Source: Azospirillum brasilense
Lineage (GTDB): Bacteria; Pseudomonadota; Alphaproteobacteria; Azospirillales; Azospirillaceae
Length of the DNA: 64,000 bases
Direction of reading: 5' to 3'
Assembly: GCF_003349955.1 (NCBI RefSeq)
Contig: NZ_QLKQ01000014.1
Span: 1 to 64,000, forward strand
Position 1 is the first letter of the stretch. Every line of letters starts with the position of its first letter. The notes under the pieces are model-generated. The model did no database searches. It was not told the origin of the DNA and saw only the letters and a program-made list of their open reading frames with translations. Of this stretch, positions 24,745 through 32,517 are shown one piece after another. Both the position numbers and the translations under genes were made by a program.

Positions 24745-25797
24745 TCAGGCGTCCTGGACGATTTCGGCGATGTTGAGCAGGCGCATCGGCGGGTAGAGGT
24801 CCAGTTGCTTGGCCGCCCCGATGCGCAGCAGCAGGGAGAAGCGGTTCAGCGTCTCCACCGGAATGGTGTCGGCGGGCTTGGCTCCGGTCAGGATCTCCAC
24901 CGCCTTCAGCCCGGCGAAGCGCCCGACGTTGACGGCCGGGCTGACCAGCCCCATCAGCAGGTTGGCCCGGCGGATTGGCAGCTCGGTGGAGCAGAAGGTG
25001 GCCAGCCGGTGGGCCAGCGCCTGCTCGGCCACCACCGCGTTGTTGTTGGAGGCGACCAGCGTGTCCGGCCCGATGTAGACCAGCTCCGCCCCGGCGCGCG
25101 CCGCGTCGGCGATCAGGTCGGGGATGGCGGCGGCGACCGGCGCGCCGGAGGCGTCGCGCGGCAGCGCCGCGTCGTGGATCTCCACCCCCTGGCGGGCGGC
25201 CTCCTCCTTCAGGTCGCGCACGGCGACGACCATGTTGTCCTCGGCCGGGTTGTAGACCGCGGCGATCTTCTTCCAGCGCCGGTAGGACAGCATGGTCTTC
25301 ATCTGCACCGCGGCCGGCGCGATGTGCCTCGTGCCGGTGACCGCGCGCCCCGGACGGTCCAGCGCGCGCACGACCCGCGAGGCCACCGGGTCGGTGACCG
25401 AGGTGAAGACCACCGGCACGTCGGTCAGGAAGCGCGACGGGTCCGGATCGTCGTAGCGCCCGACCGCTCCCAGGGTCAGCGGCGTGAAGACCGTCACCAC
25501 CAGATCGGGCTTGGAGGCCCGGATCTCCGGCAGCAGCGCCGGCATGGCGGAGGCCTGCGGCACCTCGCGCACCTCCACCGTGGCGGACAGGCCGCTCGAC
25601 GCGATGAAGTCGCGCAGGCCCAGCACGTCGCCGACGTCCTTGCGCGGGGTCAGCACGACGATGCGCGCCGGCTTGGCGGCGGTGAAGGTCCGGGCCGCCG
25701 GACCGAAGGACGGCTGCGCGAAGGATGGTGCGGCCCCGGCCAGCAGAGTTCCGGCGCTCAGGGCGGCCGTCAGGACGGTGCGGCGGGACAGGCTCAT
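24745..25797 (-). CDS. ABC-type substrate-binding protein, PF04392-like, Tat-type signal
   Basis: A 350-residue periplasmic protein. The signal peptide contains the twin-arginine motif SRRTVLTAAL and an AQP cleavage region near residue 28. The mature part has the layout of the TrpX-like ABC_sub_bind family: IVVLTPRKDVG, a DLVVTVFTPLTLG strand, DVPVVFTSVTDPVASR, KKIAAVYNPAEDN and YIGPDTLVASNNNAVVAEQA. Members bind amino acids or other small ligands. No ABC permease or ATPase is adjacent; instead it lies between a HAMP-MFS fusion (4-base overlap at 25794-25797) and a GNAT gene. It may present the ligand to the sensor-like proteins upstream. Confidence 0.85.
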   Translation of the reverse strand: MSLSRRTVLTAALSAGTLLAGAAPSFAQPSFGPAARTFTAAKPARIVVLTPRKDVGDVLGLRDFIASSGLSATVEVREVPQASAMPALLPEIRASKPDLVVTVFTPLTLGAVGRYDDPDPSRFLTDVPVVFTSVTDPVASRVVRALDRPGRAVTGTRHIAPAAVQMKTMLSYRRWKKIAAVYNPAEDNMVVAVRDLKEEAARQGVEIHDAALPRDASGAPVAAAIPDLIADAARAGAELVYIGPDTLVASNNNAVVAEQALAHRLATFCSTELPIRRANLLMGLVSPAVNVGRFAGLKAVEILTGAKPADTIPVETLNRFSLLLRIGAAKQLDLYPPMRLLNIAEIVQDA

Positions 25798-27773
25798 GCG
25801 GGGGTCCTCTGCGGAAGGTCGGCGGCGGGCGGACGCGGGCGGAACAGGGTGCTCAGCAGAAGCTGCACGGCGACGCAGGCCGCCAGCACCGCGCCGATGC
25901 CCTTCAGCGCCCCGGCGTAGCCGTAATGGGCCAGGAACAGCCCGGCCAGGAAGGGAGCGATGACCGAACCCAGCCGCTCGATCAGGCGGAACATGCCGAT
26001 CACCGTGGTCTCGCCCAGCGCCGCCCGCTCCTTGACGCAGACGTCGGCGAGCATGGCGAGCTGCGGCGCGCCAAGCATGGCATGCGCCACCCCCAGCAGG
26101 GCGACCCCGGCCAGCGCCGTGCCGAGCGAACCCGGCATCGACAGCACCCAGGCGGCTCCGGCGGCGACCAGCCCGCCCGCCACCAGGAAGCCGATGCGCT
26201 GGCCCGAGCGGTCCGACAGCTTCGCCGCCATCGGAGACACCACGATCATCAGCAGCCAGTAGAGCAGCAGCACGCGGCCGATCCAGGACTGGCTGACCCC
26301 CTGGTCGTCCAGCGCCAGCGGCAGCAGGAAGAACAGCAGCGCCGTCAGCCCCAGCTTCGCCGGAACCGCGCTGAAGACGGCCAGCCCGACGAAGCGCGGG
26401 TTGCGCAGGCACAGCACGGCGTCGGCCAGACGCAGGCCGCGGCTGGATTTCGCCTGGGCCGCGCGCACCCGCGGCAGCACCTGCCACGCCATGAAGGCGG
26501 CCAGCAGCGCCAGCCCGGCGGAGATCAGGAAGGTCGTGCGGAAGCCCACCTGCCCGGCGATCACGCCGCCGATGGCCGGGCCGCAGACGCCGGCGCTGAG
26601 GATGCCGCCGGCGTACATGGCGATGGCCTGGGCGCGCTGCTTGGGGTCGGTGGCGTCGATGACGAAGCCCTGCGCGGCGATGAAGACGCTGGCGTAGCCG
26701 ACGGCGGTCAGGCAGCGCGCGACGATGAGCTGGATGAGGTCGGTGGCGAGGCCGGAGCCGACGAGGCCGACGAAGGACAGCAGCGCCCCGCCCAGGAACA
26801 CGGCCCGCCGCCCGCGCCGTTCCGACACGCTGCCGGCGATCGGCTGGCTGACCGCCCAGAGCAGCATGAACAGCGCGATGGGCGCGCCGATGACCATCTC
26901 CATCGACAGGCCGGGCACCGGCTCGAACAGCTGCTTGATGTAGACGGACAGGAAGGTGCGGGTCAGCTCCTCCGCCAGGGAGAAGACGAAGATGGCGAAG
27001 CGCAGCTCGACCACCCGCTGCATCATACCGATCTTGGTCATCGCCTGCTCGGAGGCGGTCATGTCGGCCTTGTGCTGCACGCTGTCCAGCGCCCAGTCGA
27101 CGGCGCGCGACAGCTCGCCCACCTCGTCGCGGTTGCGCAGGGCGACGCGCACGCCGAGATGCCCGTCGGCGGCCTGCTTCATCACCGCCGTCACCCGGCG
27201 CAGCGGTGCGGCGACGGAGGAGCCGACGACCAGCAGCAGGATCTCGATGTTGAGCAGGATGGCGACGATCAGCACGGAGCCGAGGTCGAACACCACCTCG
27301 TTCATGGCCGAGCGGACATAGCCGGAATCGACGCCGACATGCAGCCGCGCCGCCTCGTTGCCCTCCAGCGGCAGGACGGTGTCGAGGAATTGCGGGGACT
27401 CGCCCTCCGGCGGGGTGTCGGCGACGGTCAGGCGGCTGCCCGCCCGCGCCTCCTCGGTTCCCGAGAAGGCGTGGAGGCGCCCGTCGATCTCCAGCGCCAG
27501 ATACTTGACGTCCGGGTTGGCGGCCAGCGCGTCGGACAACAGCTCGTCCACTCCGACCAGCTTGTCCAGCTCGAAGCCGAGCGCCACCGCGCGGTCGATC
27601 TGCGCCACCACATAGGACCCGACGACCTCGGCCTTGCGGGCCAGTTCCGGCTCGATCAGCGGGCGGAACAGCGTGTTGACGTGGTTGGTCTGGACGGCGA
27701 GGCTGACCAGCATCAGGACGGACACGACGCCCGTCAGCATCCAGTTCAGGCGGCGTATGAAGGACAGCTTCAT
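25794..27773 (-). CDS. Chemoreceptor-like sensor-HAMP module fused to an MFS transporter
   Basis: A 659-residue inner-membrane protein with two parts. Residues 1-240 look like the front of a chemoreceptor or kinase: membrane helix 12-29, a periplasmic domain of about 135 residues (YLALEIDGRLHAFSG, a dCache/sCache-like strand pattern), membrane helix 165-185, then a HAMP with the hallmark DEVGEL at 216-221. Residues 255-645 are a 12-helix major facilitator transporter, including the loop motif GSVSERRGRRAVF. There is no kinase or methylation domain between them, so the HAMP feeds directly into the transporter. Both start and stop overlap neighbouring genes by 4 bases. Confidence 0.85.
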   Translation of the reverse strand: MKLSFIRRLNWMLTGVVSVLMLVSLAVQTNHVNTLFRPLIEPELARKAEVVGSYVVAQIDRAVALGFELDKLVGVDELLSDALAANPDVKYLALEIDGRLHAFSGTEEARAGSRLTVADTPPEGESPQFLDTVLPLEGNEAARLHVGVDSGYVRSAMNEVVFDLGSVLIVAILLNIEILLLVVGSSVAAPLRRVTAVMKQAADGHLGVRVALRNRDEVGELSRAVDWALDSVQHKADMTASEQAMTKIGMMQRVVELRFAIFVFSLAEELTRTFLSVYIKQLFEPVPGLSMEMVIGAPIALFMLLWAVSQPIAGSVSERRGRRAVFLGGALLSFVGLVGSGLATDLIQLIVARCLTAVGYASVFIAAQGFVIDATDPKQRAQAIAMYAGGILSAGVCGPAIGGVIAGQVGFRTTFLISAGLALLAAFMAWQVLPRVRAAQAKSSRGLRLADAVLCLRNPRFVGLAVFSAVPAKLGLTALLFFLLPLALDDQGVSQSWIGRVLLLYWLLMIVVSPMAAKLSDRSGQRIGFLVAGGLVAAGAAWVLSMPGSLGTALAGVALLGVAHAMLGAPQLAMLADVCVKERAALGETTVIGMFRLIERLGSVIAPFLAGLFLAHYGYAGALKGIGAVLAACVAVQLLLSTLFRPRPPAADLPQRTPA

Positions 27774-28591
27774 GGCGCGACTCCCGCCGGGCGCGCGGCC
27801 TCCGCCGCCGGACCGGCGGGCTGGGGAGGGTCCTCCTCCGCACCGTGCTGCTGCTGTTCCAGGATGCGGTCGGCGAAATCCTTCAGGCCGGGGGCGAAGG
27901 CCGCCAGCTCCGGGGTCAGCTTGGGCGGCTCGCCCATGCCCAGCATGTTGATGCTGACGGTCATCTCGCGCAGCCGCCGCTGGATCGGACGCAGCAGCAG
28001 CCAGACCGCGACCATGGTGATCAACAGCCCGGTCAGCAGATTGATGCCGCCGGACAGCAGCAGGTCGGGAATGGTGCCGCGGATGCCCGCCTGCACCTCG
28101 CCCAGCGAATAGGTCAGGGCGACGCCGCCGGCCACGCCGCCGAAGGCGTTGCGGATGCCGAGCAGAAGCGCCTGGCTGTCGCCGTCGGCGACGGCCGCCA
28201 CCCGGTCGGACTTGCCGTCGCGGGCGAAGGCCGCCTTCCAGCCGGCGGGGATCGCGCCCACCGGGCCACCGTGCCCCGCCCCCCGGCCCGCCGCCGCCAG
28301 CACCTCGCCCGTGTCGGTGAACAGGACCAGACCGGTGATCCGGTCGTCCCGCACCATCGCGCGCTGGATCAGCGCGTCGAGATTGCGCAGGGCGGTGATG
28401 GACACGCCGAGGCTGACCGCGCCCTCGACCTCCCCGGCCAGCCCGCGCAGGGCGACGGTGAAGCGGGACGCCACGGTGTCCTCCACCATGCGCTCCATCT
28501 TCAGATAGGAGAGCGCGGCGGTGGAGAGCAGCGCGAAACAGAGCGCCACCTGCAGCAGCAAAATGATCTTGGTCGTCAGGGTCAGGCGCAT
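27770..28591 (-). CDS. Two-TM sensor-like membrane protein without an output domain
   Basis: A 273-residue protein: membrane helix 8-30, a periplasmic sensor domain of about 145 residues (DDRITGLVLFTDTGEVLAAA is Cache/PAS-like), membrane helix 178-200, and a short cytoplasmic tail starting RPIQRRLREM as a HAMP would. The tail ends proline/alanine-rich after about 70 residues with no kinase, GGDEF or methyl-accepting domain. I chose the ATG at 28591 because the longer reading begins with non-conserved sequence. It is the first gene of the leftward run and overlaps the HAMP-MFS gene by 4 bases. Confidence 0.75.
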   Translation of the reverse strand: MRLTLTTKIILLLQVALCFALLSTAALSYLKMERMVEDTVASRFTVALRGLAGEVEGAVSLGVSITALRNLDALIQRAMVRDDRITGLVLFTDTGEVLAAAGRGAGHGGPVGAIPAGWKAAFARDGKSDRVAAVADGDSQALLLGIRNAFGGVAGGVALTYSLGEVQAGIRGTIPDLLLSGGINLLTGLLITMVAVWLLLRPIQRRLREMTVSINMLGMGEPPKLTPELAAFAPGLKDFADRILEQQQHGAEEDPPQPAGPAAEAARPAGVAP

Positions 28592-28964
28592 GGGTCCGGT
28601 GCCGGCAAGGGGTGCGGCCACCTTACGCGCATCGCGTGCGCCGCCGTTTCCAAGACGGGTCCAGTCTGGAGAAGACCCCGGCGACATGGCTCCGCTCCGG
28701 CCCGACCCCGCCGGACGCGCACACCCACCCACCGCATCGCAACCGGGAAGGGCATTCCACTGGGATTTACTTATCAAATCAAGAACAGTCGGCGACACAA
28801 GTCCGTCGAATTATGCCGTTTCGCCTAATCCATCGAATTTTTGCGGAATTTTGCGACATTTATCGATCGCTCTGTTTTGGACCATGATTGCATCCATGAT
28901 GGTTTGCTTTGCGTGGTAATCCTTATGCACAGCATTCCATGCACCCAACGGGGGAAGGGCTTCG
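28592..28964. promoter_or_regulatory. Divergent control region
   Basis: A 373-base gap between the start of the leftward sensor/MFS run and the rightward receiver/MarR gene. The stretch from about 28760 to 28930 is unusually AT-rich for this genome, consistent with divergent promoters. At 28881-28903 lies an imperfect inverted repeat, ACCATGAT...ATGATGGT, matching at 8 of 11 paired positions, 61 bases before the receiver/MarR start. Confidence 0.55.
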
Positions 28965-29942
28965 ATGCGGATCGAGTTGGAGCGACCCTTGGCGTGGCCG
29001 GTGCGCCCGGTTCAGACCAGCGCCGGCCTTCATGTTTCGGCGACGTCCATTCTGATCGCCTGCGCCGACCGCGCGCTGGGAATCGGCATGCACGACGCCT
29101 TCGAACGCAACGGCCACCGCATCCACGTGACCCACGACCCCATCGCGGCGCTCGACACGCTGGAAGCGGACGGCAGCATCGGCATCGTGGCGGTCGAGTT
29201 GGCCCTGCCCCATTTCGACGGGCTGGCTCTGGTCGAGCGGATGCGCAAGAGCGTGCAGCGGCATCTCCAGGTCATCGTCGTAGCACCCGACGCCACGGCG
29301 GCGGACGTCGTCCGCGCCATGCATCTGCGCGCGGCGGACTTCGTCAGCGATCCGCAGGACGGCAGCCAGCTTCACGGCGCGCTCGCCCGCGCCCTGGCCG
29401 CCCATCAGGCGGCGGCGCCGCTGCCCGCCCCGCCTGCGCACGCCGGCAACGGCGCGTTGCATGGCGCGCTGGAGGACGCCTACCGCCACGGCCTCGCCCT
29501 CATCGAAGCGGTGAAGGCGCTGCGGGAGAACCAGCCTGAGGCGGCCGCGCCGGCAAGGGTCACCGCGCAGGCCGCTCCGCCCCCGCCCCCTGCCGCGGCG
29601 GGGGAAAACCGGCGGCTGGCGGTTTTGAGGACGCTCCAGCAATCCCGCGTCGCCCGCGACAAGTATTTTCCGAAGGGGCTGTTCGAGGACCCCTGCTGGG
29701 ACATGCTGCTCGATCTGATGGCCAACCACCTGCGCGGGCGGCGGATTTCCGTGTCGTCGCTGTGCATGGCCTCCGGCGTGGCCCAGACCACGGCGCTGCG
29801 GCGGATCACCGAACTGCACGATCGCGGTCTGGTGCGCCGGATCGCCGACGAGAAGGACGGCCGCCGCGTCTTCATCGAACTGACCGAACAGGGGATCGTC
29901 GCCCTGTCCGACTATGTCGAGCACATCCAGGACCTGACCTGA
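28965..29942 (+). CDS. Pseudo-receiver fused to a MarR-like winged helix (second copy)
   Basis: A 325-residue paralogue of the protein at 15571-16641. The receiver part (about 27-145) has lost phosphorylation chemistry: the phosphoacceptor Asp is Glu78 (VAVELALPHFDG), the acidic pair is CAD, and the conserved lysine is Asp129 (FVSDPQD). The C-terminal winged helix (about 230-318) is nearly identical to its paralogue, including KGLFEDPCWDMLLDLM and DEKDGRRVFIELTEQG. It probably binds DNA with a state set by something other than phosphorylation. It is transcribed away from the sensor/MFS run and may regulate it. A GGGGAAGGG ribosome-binding site precedes the ATG. Confidence 0.82.
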   Translation: MRIELERPLAWPVRPVQTSAGLHVSATSILIACADRALGIGMHDAFERNGHRIHVTHDPIAALDTLEADGSIGIVAVELALPHFDGLALVERMRKSVQRHLQVIVVAPDATAADVVRAMHLRAADFVSDPQDGSQLHGALARALAAHQAAAPLPAPPAHAGNGALHGALEDAYRHGLALIEAVKALRENQPEAAAPARVTAQAAPPPPPAAAGENRRLAVLRTLQQSRVARDKYFPKGLFEDPCWDMLLDLMANHLRGRRISVSSLCMASGVAQTTALRRITELHDRGLVRRIADEKDGRRVFIELTEQGIVALSDYVEHIQDLT

Positions 29943-30090
29943 CCGGGCCGGGCCGGCGCGAATTGGCCCGGTCCGGCGGGTTTCCCGTCCAGACTGCTTC
30001 AACCGGGACCCGTCCCGGATCGACAGCACGCCCCGAAAGCGGCCAACATCGCGGTAAGGAACGCCCTGCGCGCAGGACGGCGGAGACCCG

Positions 30091-31257
30091 ATGGCCGACC
30101 AGAAACTGAAGGATGTGATCGTCGTCGCGACCCCGACCGAGGGGATCGGCCCGACATCCTCCCTGCCCACGCGCCCGGCGTCGCCCAGCGAGGAGCCGGA
30201 CCGCCAGCGCATGGCCGAACGGCTGCGCGCCCAGGGTTGGAGCTACCGCCGCATCGCGGAGGAGTTGCAAGTCTCCTACATCCTGGTGTCGCGCTGGCTG
30301 GGGGGTGACGGCGCCACCTCCGGCGGTCCGCGCACGCCGCCGACCGCCGTCGCTCCCTCCCCGCCGGCCCCCGGCGGGACGCGGACGGCCAAGGCGACCA
30401 AGGCCGCGAAGGCGGCGGCCAGCGCGGCCGCGCCCAGCGCCGACGAGGATGTTCTGGCGCTCCAGTTCCGCGCCTTCGAGCAGTATGTGCGCGAGGTGAT
30501 CGACGGCATGGAGACGCGGCACGAGTCGCTTCTCCAACGCCAGGAGGAGCTGATCCAGGCGCTCGACACGGAGCGCGCCGCCGCCCGTGCGCGGGAAGAG
30601 GAGTTGCTCGCCACCCTCGACCAGGAGCGCCAGCGCTGGAGCGAGGCCGAGGACCGCTTCCGCGAGGAGCTTGAACGCTTCAAGACGGAGATGCGCCGCG
30701 GCCAGAGTGCGGCGAGCGCGGTCGCCGTTGCCACTGCGGCACTCGGCGGTGGCGACGAGGAGGAGGAGGAGTCCTCGGATTTCTCCGCTTTCAGTTTCGA
30801 CGACGATGACGACGAGACCAAGGACGACGATGCGGGCGGCGATGACGCCAACGCCTTCAACTTCGATGATGACGAGGATGAGGACGGCAGCGATCCCTTC
30901 AGCTTCGACACCGACGACGCGGAGGAGACGGCCGAAGACGAAACAACCGACTCGGCCGACAGCGCTGACGACGACGGTGACGATCCCTTCAGTTTCGACG
31001 ATGACGAAACGGAGGAAACGGCCGAGGACGCTCCCGCCAAGACGGATGCGGAACCGGACGAGGACCCGTTCTCCTTCGACAGCGACGACGAGCCGGACGA
31101 GCCCAAGGCCGAAGCCGAGCCGGCCGGAACCGCAAAGGCTGACGCCGAGGACGATCCCTTCTCCTTCGGCGACGAGCCGGAGCCCGAACCGGAGCCGGAG
31201 CCCGAACCGGAGGCCCCGCCGAAGAAGAAGGGACTCTTTGGCTTCTGGCGCAAATGA
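30091..31257 (+). CDS. Acidic repeat protein with N-terminal helix-turn-helix and FSF motifs
   Basis: A 388-residue protein of unknown function. Residues 38-70 (MAERLRAQGWSYRRIAEELQ and then VSRWL) look like a resolvase/transposase-type helix-turn-helix. Residues 120-203 form a charged coiled coil. Residues 220-375 are extremely acidic and probably disordered, punctuated by six short motifs: FSFD at 234, FNFD at 256, DPFSFD at 268, 298 and 325, and DPFSFG at 355. A (PE)n tract follows, and the protein closes with the basic-aromatic tail KKKGLFGFWRK. The motifs suggest several docking sites for one partner. It lies between the pseudo-receiver gene and dprA. Confidence 0.8.
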   Translation: MADQKLKDVIVVATPTEGIGPTSSLPTRPASPSEEPDRQRMAERLRAQGWSYRRIAEELQVSYILVSRWLGGDGATSGGPRTPPTAVAPSPPAPGGTRTAKATKAAKAAASAAAPSADEDVLALQFRAFEQYVREVIDGMETRHESLLQRQEELIQALDTERAAARAREEELLATLDQERQRWSEAEDRFREELERFKTEMRRGQSAASAVAVATAALGGGDEEEEESSDFSAFSFDDDDDETKDDDAGGDDANAFNFDDDEDEDGSDPFSFDTDDAEETAEDETTDSADSADDDGDDPFSFDDDETEETAEDAPAKTDAEPDEDPFSFDSDDEPDEPKAEAEPAGTAKADAEDDPFSFGDEPEPEPEPEPEPEAPPKKKGLFGFWRK

Positions 31258-31330
31258 CGACCGCGCGGGAGCCCTGAGACACCGGCCGCCGCACACGTTT
31301 GCGTGTTGATCGCGCCGCGCGGACGGTTGT

Positions 31331-32464
31331 ATGAATGGCGCCATGATGCAACCGCACCGAACCCTGTCCGCCACCGAGCGGTTCGACTGGCTCCGACTCA
31401 TTCGAACCGAGAATGTCGGGCCCATCACCTTTCACCGCCTGCTGGAGCGGTTCGGCAGCGCCGGCGCCGCGCTGGAGGCGCTGCCCGACCTCGCCAAACG
31501 CGGCGGGCGGACCAAGCCGCTGCGCATCGCGCCGAAGGCGGACATCGACCGCGAACTGGCCGCCAACGACCGCATCGGCGCCCGCCTGCTCTGCTCCTGC
31601 GAGCCCGACTATCCCGAGCCGATGGCGGCGCTGGACGACGCGCCCCCGGTGGTGTCGGTCCTCGGCCACCCGCATTTGCTGCAACGGCGCGCGGTGGCGC
31701 TGGTCGGGGCGCGCAACGCCTCGATGAACGGCAAGAAATTCGCCGAACGGCTGGCGCGGCAACTGGGGGAGGCCGGGCTGCTGGTCGTCTCCGGGCTGGC
31801 GCGCGGGATCGACACGGCGGCCCACGCCGGGGCGCTCGGCAGCGGAACCGCGGCGGTGGTGGCGGGCGGTGCCGACGTCGTCTACCCGCCGGAGAACGAG
31901 ACTCTCTACCGCGACATAGTGCAGCAGGGTGTGATCCTGGCGGAAAGCCCGGTCGGCACCACGCCGCAAGCCCGCCATTTCCCGCGCCGCAACCGCCTGA
32001 TCTCCGGCCTGTCGCTGGGGGTTCTGGTGGTGGAGGCGGCGCTGCGCTCCGGCTCTCTCATCACCGCGCGCATGGCGCTGGAACAGGGGCGGGAGGTGAT
32101 GGCCGTTCCCGGCTCGCCGCTCGATCCGCGTTGCCAGGGCACCAACAATCTGCTGCGTCAGGGGGCGGCCTTGGTGGAGGGTGTGGACGACGTGCTGCGG
32201 GCGCTGGACAACCTGTCGCCACCGACCCTGCGGGAGCGCCAGGGCGACCTGTTCGCCCAATCCCGGCCCGCCGTTCCGTCCGACGCGGATCTTGAAACGG
32301 CGCGCGCCGTCATCCTGGAAAACCTCGGCCATACACCGGTTGCCATTGACGAACTCGTCCGCGGGTGCCAATTGTCCGCTCCGGTGGTGTTGACCGTGGT
32401 GCTGGAACTTGAGCTTGCGGGCCGTGTCCAGCGCCAGCCGGGGAACCAGGTGAACCTGATCTGA
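31331..32464 (+). CDS. dprA: DNA-processing protein DprA
   Basis: A 377-residue cytosolic protein that binds single-stranded DNA and loads RecA during natural transformation and recombination. The Rossmann-like core is clear: VALVGARNASMNGKKFAERL, VVSGLARGIDTAAHAGAL, and FPRRNRLISGLSLGVLVVEA with AVPGSPLDPRCQGTNNLL. The N-terminus has a SAM/HhH-like region (LIRTENVGPITFHRLLERFG) and the C-terminus a small winged helix (about 315-375). It starts 73 bases after the acidic protein gene; topA follows after 53 bases, a common alphaproteobacterial order. Confidence 0.93.
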   Translation: MNGAMMQPHRTLSATERFDWLRLIRTENVGPITFHRLLERFGSAGAALEALPDLAKRGGRTKPLRIAPKADIDRELAANDRIGARLLCSCEPDYPEPMAALDDAPPVVSVLGHPHLLQRRAVALVGARNASMNGKKFAERLARQLGEAGLLVVSGLARGIDTAAHAGALGSGTAAVVAGGADVVYPPENETLYRDIVQQGVILAESPVGTTPQARHFPRRNRLISGLSLGVLVVEAALRSGSLITARMALEQGREVMAVPGSPLDPRCQGTNNLLRQGAALVEGVDDVLRALDNLSPPTLRERQGDLFAQSRPAVPSDADLETARAVILENLGHTPVAIDELVRGCQLSAPVVLTVVLELELAGRVQRQPGNQVNLI

Positions 32465-32517
32465 TCCCGATCCGCACCGCCAGCGTTTGGTAAAGGCACT
32501 TTCAGGGGCGCGGACTC

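Noticed and set aside
30780-31250. Acidic repeats considered as a VNTR or CRISPR-like array
   Set aside because: The repeats are at protein level with varied codons and spacing; there is no constant DNA repeat.
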